Shown piece by piece: positions 6,014 to 12,880 of a stretch of 12,880 nt of DNA. Made by a program: the position numbers and the translations under genes. Origin of the DNA: Acidobacteriota bacterium (GTDB lineage: Bacteria; Acidobacteriota; UBA890); assembly GCA_022563115.1 (NCBI GenBank), contig JADFNY010000057.1:1-12880 (forward strand), read 5' to 3'. The notes under the pieces were generated by a model. That model saw only the letters and a list, made by a program, of their open reading frames with translations, was not told where the DNA came from and did no database searches. Numbering within the stretch: the first letter of the stretch is position 1; every line of letters starts with the position of its first letter.

Positions 6014-7260
6014 CAGATCGCACCTTGCTCGCGGGCCGCGGCGATTTCGTCGTCATCGAGGCCGACGACTTCCTTGAGGATCTCTTCGGTGTGCTCGCCC
6101 AGAAGCGGCGCCCGCTCGACGTCGGCGGGCGAGTCCGAAAGCTTGATCGGATTTCCGACGGTCAGATACTTGCCGCGTTCGGGGTGGTCGACCTCGACGA
6201 CCGTCCCGGTGGCGCGCAACGACGGTTCTTCGGCCAGTTCCTTCATCGACAGGACCGGACCGCACGGCACGTTTAGCGGGTTGAGGATGCCCATGACCTC
6301 CATCTTTTCCTTGGTCATCGTCCACTTTTCGATCTCCGCGAACATCTCGTCCAGCTTCGGAATGCGTGCCTCGGGTGTGTTCCATTCCGGATCCTCGAGC
6401 CAATCTTCATGGCCGATGGCCTTGGCGATCCCGTCGAACGCCGCCGCCTGCGTGATCACGTAGATGTAAGCGTCCAGATCAGTCTCCCATCCCTTGCACT
6501 TGACAATCCAGCCCGGCTGACCGCCGCCGGAGGCGTTGCCGGCCCGCGGCACCGCGTCGCTGAACTCGCCGTTGGGGTACTGCGGGTACTCCGTCAGCGG
6601 GCCGTGGGCGAGGCGCTGCTGGTCTCGCAGCTTCACGCGACAGAGGTTGAGCACGGCATCTTGCATGGCGCAGACCACACGCTGCCCTTTGCCACTCTTT
6701 TGGCGCTGAAAAAGCGCCGCCAGGATACCGGCAACGAGATGGATGCCGGTGCCCGAATCGCCAATCTGGGCACCGGTCACCATGGGGACCCGGCCGATCT
6801 CGCCGGTGGTCGACGCCGCCCCGCCGGTGCACTGCGCCACGTTCTCGTACACCTTGCAGTCCTCGTAGGGGCCCGGACCGAAGCCCTTCACCGAGGCGTA
6901 GATCATGCGCGGGTTGATCTCCTGAATCTTTTCCCAAGGGAAACCCATACGATCGATGGCGCCGGGCGCGAAATTCTCCACCATCACGTCGCATTCTTCG
7001 ATCAACCTGGCGAAGATCTTGTTGCCGGCCTCGGTCTTGGGGTTCAACGTGACGCTACGCTTGTTGGCGTTCAGCATGGTGAAATACAGGCTGTCTACGT
7101 CCGGGATGTCGCGCAGTTGGGCCCGCGTCGCGTCGCCGACGCCGGGCCGCTCGATCTTGATGACGTCGGCGCCGAACCACGCCAGGATTTGCGTGCATGT
7201 CGGTCCCGACTGCACGTGCGTCATGTCGAGAATACGGACACCGTCCAGAGCTTTTCCCAT
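6013..7260 (-). CDS. frc: Formyl-CoA:oxalate CoA-transferase
   Basis: This class III CoA-transferase (CaiB/BaiF family) moves CoA from formyl-CoA to oxalate, making oxalyl-CoA for decarboxylation. At 415 residues it nearly equals E. coli Frc (416) and, from memory of that sequence, shares long identical stretches: TQILAWFGADVIKIERPGVG, MQDAVLNLCRVKLRDQQRL, the glycine loop GGGQPGWIVKCKGWETD, and PCGPVLSMKELA. The catalytic aspartate is D168 in AQIGDSGTG. Residues beside the active site such as YENVAQCTGGAASTTG are kept. The usual partner, oxalyl-CoA decarboxylase (oxc), is not in the window; the neighbours are two dehydrogenases. Relatives such as YfdE use acetyl-CoA, so the CoA donor is not certain. 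ATG 7260 is preceded by GAGAAG, a fair ribosome site. It is first in the minus-strand cluster and divergent from the amidohydrolase. Confidence 0.9.
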   Translation of the reverse strand: MGKALDGVRILDMTHVQSGPTCTQILAWFGADVIKIERPGVGDATRAQLRDIPDVDSLYFTMLNANKRSVTLNPKTEAGNKIFARLIEECDVMVENFAPGAIDRMGFPWEKIQEINPRMIYASVKGFGPGPYEDCKVYENVAQCTGGAASTTGEIGRVPMVTGAQIGDSGTGIHLVAGILAALFQRQKSGKGQRVVCAMQDAVLNLCRVKLRDQQRLAHGPLTEYPQYPNGEFSDAVPRAGNASGGGQPGWIVKCKGWETDLDAYIYVITQAAAFDGIAKAIGHEDWLEDPEWNTPEARIPKLDEMFAEIEKWTMTKEKMEVMGILNPLNVPCGPVLSMKELAEEPSLRATGTVVEVDHPERGKYLTVGNPIKLSDSPADVERAPLLGEHTEEILKEVVGLDDDEIAAAREQGAI

Positions 7261-7425
7261 GGTTCTTCTCGTATTCGATTGGTGGCGGGGATCGCGTTGA
7301 GGGGAATCGAAGCGTGCCCCTCGGAACCGCCGACGTCAAGACCGCGCCAACGGGGCTCGGACCGCCGCCACCCTACGGGCCATGCGCGGCATCGCCGCGC
7401 ACCTCGAGTAGTCAAGCCAACAGGC

Positions 7426-7455
7426 TTGGTGCGGGACGCGAAACGGCTGTATCGT
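7426..7455 (+). promoter_or_regulatory. Weak promoter candidate for the amidohydrolase gene
   Basis: The 254 bases between the divergent frc and amidohydrolase starts hold no gene. TTGGTG (7426-7431) and TATCGT (7450-7455, four of six to the -10 consensus) are 18 bases apart, about 60 bases upstream of the GTG start. A perfect hairpin CAAGCC-AACA-GGCTTG (7413-7428) overlaps the -35 box. On the minus strand, TTGACG (complement of 7334-7339) could be a -35 box for frc, but no good -10 follows it. Confidence 0.25.
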
Positions 7456-7514
7456 GGGCGCTCCGTCGGCTCGTCCACCCCCGGCCGCGCCCACGCCCCA
7501 CAGGAGAAGCAGCC

Positions 7515-9137
7515 GTGCACCGAACCCGCTTGATTCCCACGTTGCTCGTCGCCACCGTCCTCACCATCGCTTCCTTTGCGCCGGCGTCCGGAATGCCGCA
7601 AATCCAGGCGGCCCCGGATCGGCCCGCCGGAGAGGGCGACGGCCCGTTCGACCGGCTGATTTTGCGCGCTGCGACGCTCATCGACGGCACCGGGGCGCCG
7701 CCGTTCGGCCCGGTCGACATCGTTGTCGAGGGCAACCGCATCGTGGACATCGTGTCCGTTGGTGCGCCCGACGTCCCGATCAATCCGAATCGACGCCCCG
7801 AAGCGCGGGCCAGCGACCGCGTACTGGAGCTCGAAGGCCACTACGTACTGCCCGGATTCGTCGATCTGCATGGCCACCTCGGCGGCACGCCGCAAGGCAC
7901 ACCGGCGGAGTACGTCCTGAAGCTGTGGATGGGGCACGGGATTACGACGAGTGCCGATCCGGGCAGCGGCAACGGCATCGGCTGGACGCTGGAACACAAG
8001 CGGCGCTCCGAGGCCAACGAGATCACGGCGCCGCGGCTGCTGCCCTCGGCGACGTTCGGGCAGGGCTGGGACCAGCCCATCTCCACGCCGCAGCAGGCAC
8101 GCAACTGGGTCAACGAGATCGGCGACCTCGGCTCCCACGGCATCAAGTTCTTCGGCCTGCGCCCCGACATCATGGAGGCGGCGCTTGACGAGGCCGACAA
8201 GCGTGACCTCTACACGACGATGCACCACGCGCAGCTCAACGTTGCCTGGATGGACGTGCTCGACTCGGCGCGGCTCGGGCTGACCTCGATGCAGCACTGG
8301 TACGGGCTGCCGGAGGCGTTGTTCACCGACCGGACGCTGCAGAACTACCCGCTCGACTACAACTACAACGACGAACAGGACCGCTTCTCCGAGGCCGGCC
8401 GCCTGTGGGCCCAGGCAGCGCCACCCTACTCCGACCACTGGAACGCGGTGATGAACGAGCTGCTCGAGATCGATTTCACCATCGTGCCTACCTTCCACGC
8501 CTACGAGACGACGCGCGACTTCATGCGCATGGCCCGCGCCGAGTGGCACGAGGAGCACACCCTGCCGTCGCTGTGGCGCTTTTACGAGCCCAACCGCGTC
8601 GCCCACGCCTCGTATTGGTTCTACTGGGGTACCGAAGAAGAGGTGGCCTGGAAGAACAACTACCGCCTGTGGATGACCTTCATCAACGAGTACAAGAATC
8701 GTGGCGGCCGCGTCGCCGTCGGCACCGACTCGGGATACTCGTACAACCTGTACGGGTTTTCGTTCGTCCGTGAGATGGAGCTGCTGCGCGAGGCTGGCTT
8801 CCACCCCCTCGAGGTCATCCAGGCGGCGACGCTCAAGGGCGCCGAGGCGCTCGGGGTCGCCGATCAGGTGGGGACGATCGAGGTCGGCAAGATGGCCGAC
8901 TTCGTCGTTGTCGACGAGAACCCGCTCGCCAACCTCAAGGTGCTGTACGGCATCGGCGCCGTGAAGCTCACCCTCGACAACGAGGTCGTCCGCGTCGGCG
9001 GGGTCAAGTACACGATCAAGGACGGCATCATCTTCGACGCCCCGCAGTTGCTCGCCGACGTGCGCGCGATGGTGCGCGAGGCCAAGGACCGCGAGGGTTT
9101 CGAGATCACGCAGCCGGGGCGCGGACCGTTCCGCTGA
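7515..9137 (+). CDS. Exported metal-dependent amidohydrolase
   Basis: This 540-residue protein of the amidohydrolase superfamily begins with a signal peptide (basic HRTR, hydrophobic 6-24, likely cut near residue 26-33), so it acts outside the cytoplasm. The metal-site landmarks are in order: VLPGFVDLHGHLGG with H119 and H121, a candidate carbamylated lysine K211 in GIKFFGL, H237/H238 in TTMHHAQ, H261 in SMQHWYG, and the catalytic aspartate D405 in VAVGTDSGYS. The typical C-terminal return to the beta-sandwich, GTIEVGKMADFVVVDENPL, is present. This pattern suits imidazolonepropionase/prolidase-like hydrolases acting on cyclic amides or Xaa-Pro-type peptides; the substrate is unknown. GTG 7515 is chosen because AGGAG sits 8 bases upstream and the signal peptide starts there, although the frame is open to 7197. 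Confidence 0.87.
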   Translation: MHRTRLIPTLLVATVLTIASFAPASGMPQIQAAPDRPAGEGDGPFDRLILRAATLIDGTGAPPFGPVDIVVEGNRIVDIVSVGAPDVPINPNRRPEARASDRVLELEGHYVLPGFVDLHGHLGGTPQGTPAEYVLKLWMGHGITTSADPGSGNGIGWTLEHKRRSEANEITAPRLLPSATFGQGWDQPISTPQQARNWVNEIGDLGSHGIKFFGLRPDIMEAALDEADKRDLYTTMHHAQLNVAWMDVLDSARLGLTSMQHWYGLPEALFTDRTLQNYPLDYNYNDEQDRFSEAGRLWAQAAPPYSDHWNAVMNELLEIDFTIVPTFHAYETTRDFMRMARAEWHEEHTLPSLWRFYEPNRVAHASYWFYWGTEEEVAWKNNYRLWMTFINEYKNRGGRVAVGTDSGYSYNLYGFSFVREMELLREAGFHPLEVIQAATLKGAEALGVADQVGTIEVGKMADFVVVDENPLANLKVLYGIGAVKLTLDNEVVRVGGVKYTIKDGIIFDAPQLLADVRAMVREAKDREGFEITQPGRGPFR

Positions 9138-9238
9138 CCGGCATCCCCTTCGTGGATCGTTCGGTGATGGCTGCCTCCAGCAGGCCGCGGCGGAAATGTG
9201 ATGGGTCTGGCTGCGCCGCCTGGAGCGCGATCAGCGCC

Positions 9239-9247
9239 TGCTAAACT
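9239..9247 (+). promoter_or_regulatory. Extended -10 promoter implying a leaderless transcript
   Basis: TGCTAAACT combines a TGN extension with TAAACT (9242-9247, four of six to consensus). The last base is six bases before the GTG at 9254, the usual distance from -10 to the transcription start. There is no ribosome site before the GTG. Together this suggests an mRNA starting at or next to the start codon. No convincing -35 box is seen, as is common with extended -10 promoters. Confidence 0.45.
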
Positions 9248-9253
9248 GGCGCC

Positions 9254-9970
9254 GTGGGAGCAGAGAAAAAGGGTACATCGCCGTGGGTGTTCATCGGCGT
9301 CGGCTGCTTGCTGGCGGTGTTCGCGCTCATCGCCGTCGTCGTGGCGATCGGCGCCTGGGGCTTCAGCCAGATCCGCCAGCTCGAGCGCACCATGGAGGAC
9401 CCGGTAGCCCGCACCGAGCTGGCGATCGAGTTCTTGGCGACCGACGAGCTTCCCGAGGGCTACAACGCCCGAGTCGCGATTTCAATACCGTTTCTGATGG
9501 AGACCGTCGTTCTCACCGACAAAGAGGCGGATGAGGACGGGCAGATCCGCGGCTTCGGCGAGCGCAGCTTCATCTACTTCAAGATGCTGTCGGTCGGCAA
9601 ACAAGAGCAGGAGCTGCGCGACTTCTTCGAGGGTCGCACCAACGACTCGCAGCTGCTGCGGCGGAGCTCGGGGCTGACGGTCGACACCGACGAGCTCATC
9701 GACCGCGGCGTCATCGAGGAGGAAACCCGCACGCTGCGTTGGGCCGCCTATCGGGGCGAGATCGACCGCGGATCGAGTGAGCTCGGAGAGGGGCTCACGA
9801 CGATGGTGATGTTCGAGTGCCCCGGCGCCGAGCGCGTCAGGATGGGCATCTGGTTCGGACCCGATCCGTTTCCCGACGCACCGGTCGGCGAAGCCGACTT
9901 CACCGGATCGGTCGCCGACCCCTCGGCCATCCAGAGCTTCATGGCGGCCTTCGACGTCTGTAGCCGCTGA
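9254..9970 (+). CDS. Membrane-anchored protein of unknown function
   Basis: I do not recognise a family. The 238-residue product has a short basic N-terminus (GAEKKGTSP), one hydrophobic helix at about residues 11-37, then a hydrophilic, acidic domain of about 200 residues. The helix lacks a clear signal-peptidase site, so it is probably a membrane anchor with the domain outside the cytoplasm. Cysteines occur in the helix, in FECPGAER and near the end (FDVCSR); the last two could form a disulphide. The reading frame keeps the G/C-rich third positions of a real gene along its whole length. The GTG start follows an extended -10 box with no ribosome site. It follows the amidohydrolase by 116 bases and is convergent with the large ATP-grasp gene. 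Confidence 0.72.
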   Translation: MGAEKKGTSPWVFIGVGCLLAVFALIAVVVAIGAWGFSQIRQLERTMEDPVARTELAIEFLATDELPEGYNARVAISIPFLMETVVLTDKEADEDGQIRGFGERSFIYFKMLSVGKQEQELRDFFEGRTNDSQLLRRSSGLTVDTDELIDRGVIEEETRTLRWAAYRGEIDRGSSELGEGLTTMVMFECPGAERVRMGIWFGPDPFPDAPVGEADFTGSVADPSAIQSFMAAFDVCSR

Positions 9971-10014
9971 AGCTGACGGCTGAACTTCGGGTGGGAGCGC
10001 AATAGAGATGAGTC

Positions 10015-10056
10015 GATCGGGTTCTCGACCGCGGCCCTCCCGGGTCGACCCCGATC
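10015..10056. terminator. Possible terminator hairpin between convergent genes
   Basis: GATCGGG (10015-10021) pairs with CCCGATC (10050-10056), and inside it TCGACC (10025-10030) pairs with GGTCGA (10043-10048), with a small asymmetric internal loop. It lies in the only gap between the convergent unknown-function and ATP-grasp genes and overlaps the latter's stop codon. There is no T-run, so its strength is doubtful. Confidence 0.35.
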
Positions 10057-12880
10057 AGCTCTCCGGCGGCATCTCGATCCCGGGTTTCAGGATGACGCCG
10101 CGGTTGCGAGCGCCGTCCATCCTCACGACCGGCGGCTCGTCGAGGCGCAGGTGCCGCGTGTAGGTCTTCTCACCGACGGCCGGCTGCGCCGCGAGCCAAT
10201 CCCAGTCGACGAATCCGTCCCCCATCTCGGGGTTGGCGGTGAAGTAGCCGATGTTGTTGGCGACCAGGTTCTGGAAGAAGTGAGTGCCCTGCGACGGCTG
10301 CACTTTGAAGTCGCGGAAACCTGCTTCGACGATGACTTTGGCGCCGGAGATTTGCTCCCAGGTGACCGGGATGCCGAGCAGCGGATCGGCAGAGCCCCAG
10401 CGGCCGACGCCTATCAGAAGGTACGGGGTGGCCTCATCGGCAAGTTGAGCGTTGAACTGCGCTACTTCCTGCGCCACCGCGTGCGACCGGCCGCGCTCGT
10501 AGCGATTGAAATCGACAACCACGATGTCCCGCAGGTCGCTGACCACACCGTTGCCGAGCACGCTGGCGCTGCGGCACACGGTGTCGGCCGGATCGACGTC
10601 GCCGATCTTCACCCTTACCCTGCCGAGCGACACGGCCACCGGCCGCAGTTGCAGGAACCCGAACTCCTTGGGTTGACCCGGCGGCGTCGAGAGGTTGGCG
10701 GCGAACTCGATCTCGACCGGACCGCCGGCGGCATCGACGCTCACCTCGAGAAGCTGGACGAGGATCTCGGCGAGCGGGAACACGCCGTGCTTGAGAACCG
10801 GCGCGAAGCTGACCAGCCGCACGCCGGGACGTGAGATGCCATCGTAGACGGCGTCGTTCTCGGGCGAATACGTCGAGCCCACCGGCGCCAGCGTACCGTC
10901 CTTTTCCGCCACCGAGAGCTCGTAGCGGTCGAGCTGGGCCGCTTCACCGAACGCTTCGACGCTCACCGCGTCGCTCTCCGAGTCGAGGTTGATGGCATAG
11001 AACTGGCGCTGGGAATTGTTCAGCGTGTCCTTTACCGACGACATCTGTACGAGCCTCTCGGGGTGGCGCGGTGAGAAACGCAAGCAATCCTCGCCCTCGA
11101 CCACTGCCGGGCCCAAGCCGAGCGCAACCGCGACGAGCCCGTCTTCGGCTTTGATCGGATCGACCGGGTAATAGTTCTGTGACAGCGCCACGCCGGCCAT
11201 CTCCGGGTAGAACCGCCCCTCGTGTTCGGCGCCCACGACACGCTGCAGGATGACCCCCATCTTCTCTTCCTCGAGACGATATGACGTCGACTTCAGGTGC
11301 CGCTTGGCCACCTGCGCGAACGTCGACGCGTAGACCCGCTTGATGGCCCGTAGCAGCTGGTCGAGCCGCACTTCGAGATCGGGGTTGTTGTTCGGCACCA
11401 TGAGCGTCTCGTAGATGCCGGCGAACGGTTGATAGCGCGAGTCCTCCAACAGGCTCGAGGAGCGCACCGCGAGCGGGTAGTAGCAGAGGTCGAGGAACGC
11501 CCGCAACGACGCGTGAATGTCTTCCGGGAGCTCGGCGTCGAGGAAGCGCTCGACGATCTCCTGGTCGTCGTTCGACCTGATGGCGAACTCGCGCAGGTCG
11601 TTTTGATCGAGGAAGTCATCGAAGACCTGGGTACCGATCACCAACGTCGGCGGCACGGCGATGCGAACGTTCGGGAAGCGCGTCGCCAGGTCGAGCTCGG
11701 TGAGCAGGAGGTTGGCGAAGGCCAGCCCCCGTGCCTTGCCCCCCAGCGAGCCGCCACCGAGCCGCGCGAAGCCCCGCTCGGGGTTGAAGCGCTCGGGGTT
11801 GAAATCCGTGACGACCGCGCGCCGGAGCGCCTCACGGTGTTCGCGGATCGCCTCGATCAAGTTGTCGCGGAGGTCCTCGGCACTGTCGAAGTCAGAGAGC
11901 TTCTGCGGCCGCAGCCGGTTGGCGATGGCGAACTCGGTGTGTGCCTTGAGCCAGACCGAGAAGTGGTTGTGCTCGGCGTGGTAGGCAACGCTGTCCACCG
12001 GCACGATCTGCAGCTCTTTTTCGAGCGCCTTGAGGTCGCGGGCACGGCCGACTTCCTCCCCGTCGGGGGTGCGGAAAACGAAGTCGCCGAAGCCGAAATT
12101 CTCGAGCATGAACGCCCGCAGTTCCCTCAACAGCGTCGCCGATCCCTTGAGCAGGAAGGCACGCCCGGCTTGGCGTGCCAGCTCTTCGTTTTCCGGCTTG
12201 CCCGACTGCAGTACCACCGGCACGTCGGGCATCAACTCCCTTACCCGCGCGGCGAACTGAATGCCGGCGTCGGGGCACTTTTTGCCGCCCCTGGGAAAGT
12301 CGACGTCGGAGATGATGCCGAGGACGTTCTCCCGGTAGGTCCAAAAGTAGCTCCACGCGTCTTCGTAGTTGTCGCACAGCAGGATCTTGGGGCGCGCCTT
12401 GATCCGCAGAAGCTTGTGCGAGAGGTTGACGCCCTCCGGCACCAGGCTGCGTGTGTGCTGCATCACCTCGGCATAGATCGAGGGCAGAAACGACGAGTAG
12501 TAGCGAATGTTGTCTTCGATGACGATGATCGCCTGCACGCCGAACGCATCGACGTCGTGCGCCACGTTCATGCGGTCTTCGATGTACTTGACGATGGCGA
12601 ACAGGATGTGGATGTCGCCCTGGAAGAGAAACGTTCGCTCGATGTGGGTGAGATCGTGGTGCTTGACAAAGTCGTGTAGCTCGCGATGGTGGTACGCGAG
12701 CACGATCACCGGGATGTCGAGTCCGGCATCGTGTACGCGGCGGGCGAGCTCGCCGGCGTCCATGTCGCCGACCTGGGTGGCGCTGATGATTAGATCGTAG
12801 CCACCGAGGTTCTCGACCAGTTGGAGCGCCTCGCGGCCCGTCGATACTCGCGTCAGGTCCGGAACGTTGTAGAGATCGAG
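10055..12880 (-). CDS. PEP-synthase-type ATP-grasp (PPDK_N) protein with receiver-like modules, 5' end cut
   Basis: The frame runs off the window edge, with at least 941 residues present; numbering here is from the methionine at 12763. At the edge is a receiver-like module with YDLIISATQVGDMD, where the phospho-acceptor Asp is replaced. A second, partial module starts AIIVIEDNIRYYSSFLPS (residues 78-95). The third (about 125-220) is complete, with D131, D153 in GIISDVDFP, S187 in VLQSGKP and K206 in FLLKGS, so it could be phosphorylated. After a linker comes the nucleotide-binding domain of PEP synthase/PPDK: SLGGKARGLAFAN (339-351), PLAVRSSSLLEDS (430-442), FAGIYET (447-453). The C-terminal part has LIGVGRWGSADPL and QPSQGTHFFQNL. 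No phosphohistidine motif or PEP-binding barrel follows, so it cannot make PEP alone. It probably binds ATP and acts in signalling or phosphotransfer. Confidence 0.82.
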   Translation of the reverse strand, partial: LDLYNVPDLTRVSTGREALQLVENLGGYDLIISATQVGDMDAGELARRVHDAGLDIPVIVLAYHHRELHDFVKHHDLTHIERTFLFQGDIHILFAIVKYIEDRMNVAHDVDAFGVQAIIVIEDNIRYYSSFLPSIYAEVMQHTRSLVPEGVNLSHKLLRIKARPKILLCDNYEDAWSYFWTYRENVLGIISDVDFPRGGKKCPDAGIQFAARVRELMPDVPVVLQSGKPENEELARQAGRAFLLKGSATLLRELRAFMLENFGFGDFVFRTPDGEEVGRARDLKALEKELQIVPVDSVAYHAEHNHFSVWLKAHTEFAIANRLRPQKLSDFDSAEDLRDNLIEAIREHREALRRAVVTDFNPERFNPERGFARLGGGSLGGKARGLAFANLLLTELDLATRFPNVRIAVPPTLVIGTQVFDDFLDQNDLREFAIRSNDDQEIVERFLDAELPEDIHASLRAFLDLCYYPLAVRSSSLLEDSRYQPFAGIYETLMVPNNNPDLEVRLDQLLRAIKRVYASTFAQVAKRHLKSTSYRLEEEKMGVILQRVVGAEHEGRFYPEMAGVALSQNYYPVDPIKAEDGLVAVALGLGPAVVEGEDCLRFSPRHPERLVQMSSVKDTLNNSQRQFYAINLDSESDAVSVEAFGEAAQLDRYELSVAEKDGTLAPVGSTYSPENDAVYDGISRPGVRLVSFAPVLKHGVFPLAEILVQLLEVSVDAAGGPVEIEFAANLSTPPGQPKEFGFLQLRPVAVSLGRVRVKIGDVDPADTVCRSASVLGNGVVSDLRDIVVVDFNRYERGRSHAVAQEVAQFNAQLADEATPYLLIGVGRWGSADPLLGIPVTWEQISGAKVIVEAGFRDFKVQPSQGTHFFQNLVANNIGYFTANPEMGDGFVDWDWLAAQPAVGEKTYTRHLRLDEPPVVRMDGARNRGVILKPGIEMPPES

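Noticed and set aside
6702..6718. GGCGCT-GAAAA-AGCGCC hairpin resembling the intergenic palindrome
   Set aside because: It lies inside frc and encodes a conserved stretch (AALFQRQK), so the protein sequence explains it; only the GCGCTGAAAAA core is shared.
7197..7514. 106-codon upstream extension of the amidohydrolase frame
   Set aside because: It would overlap frc and bury the signal peptide; AGGAG before GTG 7515 marks the real start.
7221..8804. Long minus-strand open frame of about 527 codons opposite the amidohydrolase gene
   Set aside because: It is antisense to a clear amidohydrolase, rich in R, V and H as expected from the complement of GC-rich coding sequence, and shows no domain.
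11429..12679. Plus-strand open frame of 416 codons opposite the ATP-grasp/receiver gene
   Set aside because: Its composition is that of a GC-rich shadow frame, and the opposite strand carries recognisable motifs along the whole length.
1..12880. CRISPR arrays, tRNA or rRNA genes, transposases, phage or toxin-antitoxin genes
   Set aside because: I looked for direct-repeat arrays, recognisable RNA genes and mobile-element proteins on both strands and saw none.

Overview
The window is high-GC bacterial DNA, densely coded on both strands, and I read it as chromosome rather than a plasmid or phage: no rRNA, tRNA, integrase, transposase, CRISPR array or phage gene is visible. No gene fixes the taxon. 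The gene mix (class III CoA-transferase, secreted amidohydrolase, relic of an orphan MacB/FtsX-type permease, DUF1326/DUF2182 pair) is what I would expect from an uncultured soil or water bacterium of the Deltaproteobacteria/Binatota/Acidobacteria kind. That placement is inference.

Layout. At 1-285 (minus) is the N-terminal part of a SAM-dependent methyltransferase cut by the window edge. Diverging from it is a translationally coupled pair, a DUF1326 cysteine protein (420-1052) and a DUF2182 cysteine-rich membrane protein (1049-1690). Right behind the pair lies the relic of an ABC-type permease on the minus strand (1694-1939). Then comes a highly divergent Nramp-family transporter (2124-3746) with a recognisable promoter, whose -10 box lies between the arms of a perfect inverted repeat.

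The middle (3780-7260) is a minus-strand cluster of three genes read right to left: formyl-CoA:oxalate CoA-transferase (frc), a ketopantoate-reductase-like dehydrogenase and a PIG3-type quinone oxidoreductase. Both gaps in this cluster hold a copy, one complete and one half, of the same palindromic repeat. Divergent from frc is an exported metal-dependent amidohydrolase (7515-9137), followed by a one-helix membrane-anchored protein of unknown function (9254-9970), probably translated from a leaderless mRNA.

The right end (10055 to the edge, minus) is a large protein combining response-regulator-like modules with the ATP-grasp domain of PEP synthase, but without the phosphohistidine and PEP-binding domains. 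It is the most unusual protein in the window. I see no single complete new system. The best leads are this protein, the ligand-deficient Nramp protein with its operator-like site, and the DUF1326-DUF2182 unit.
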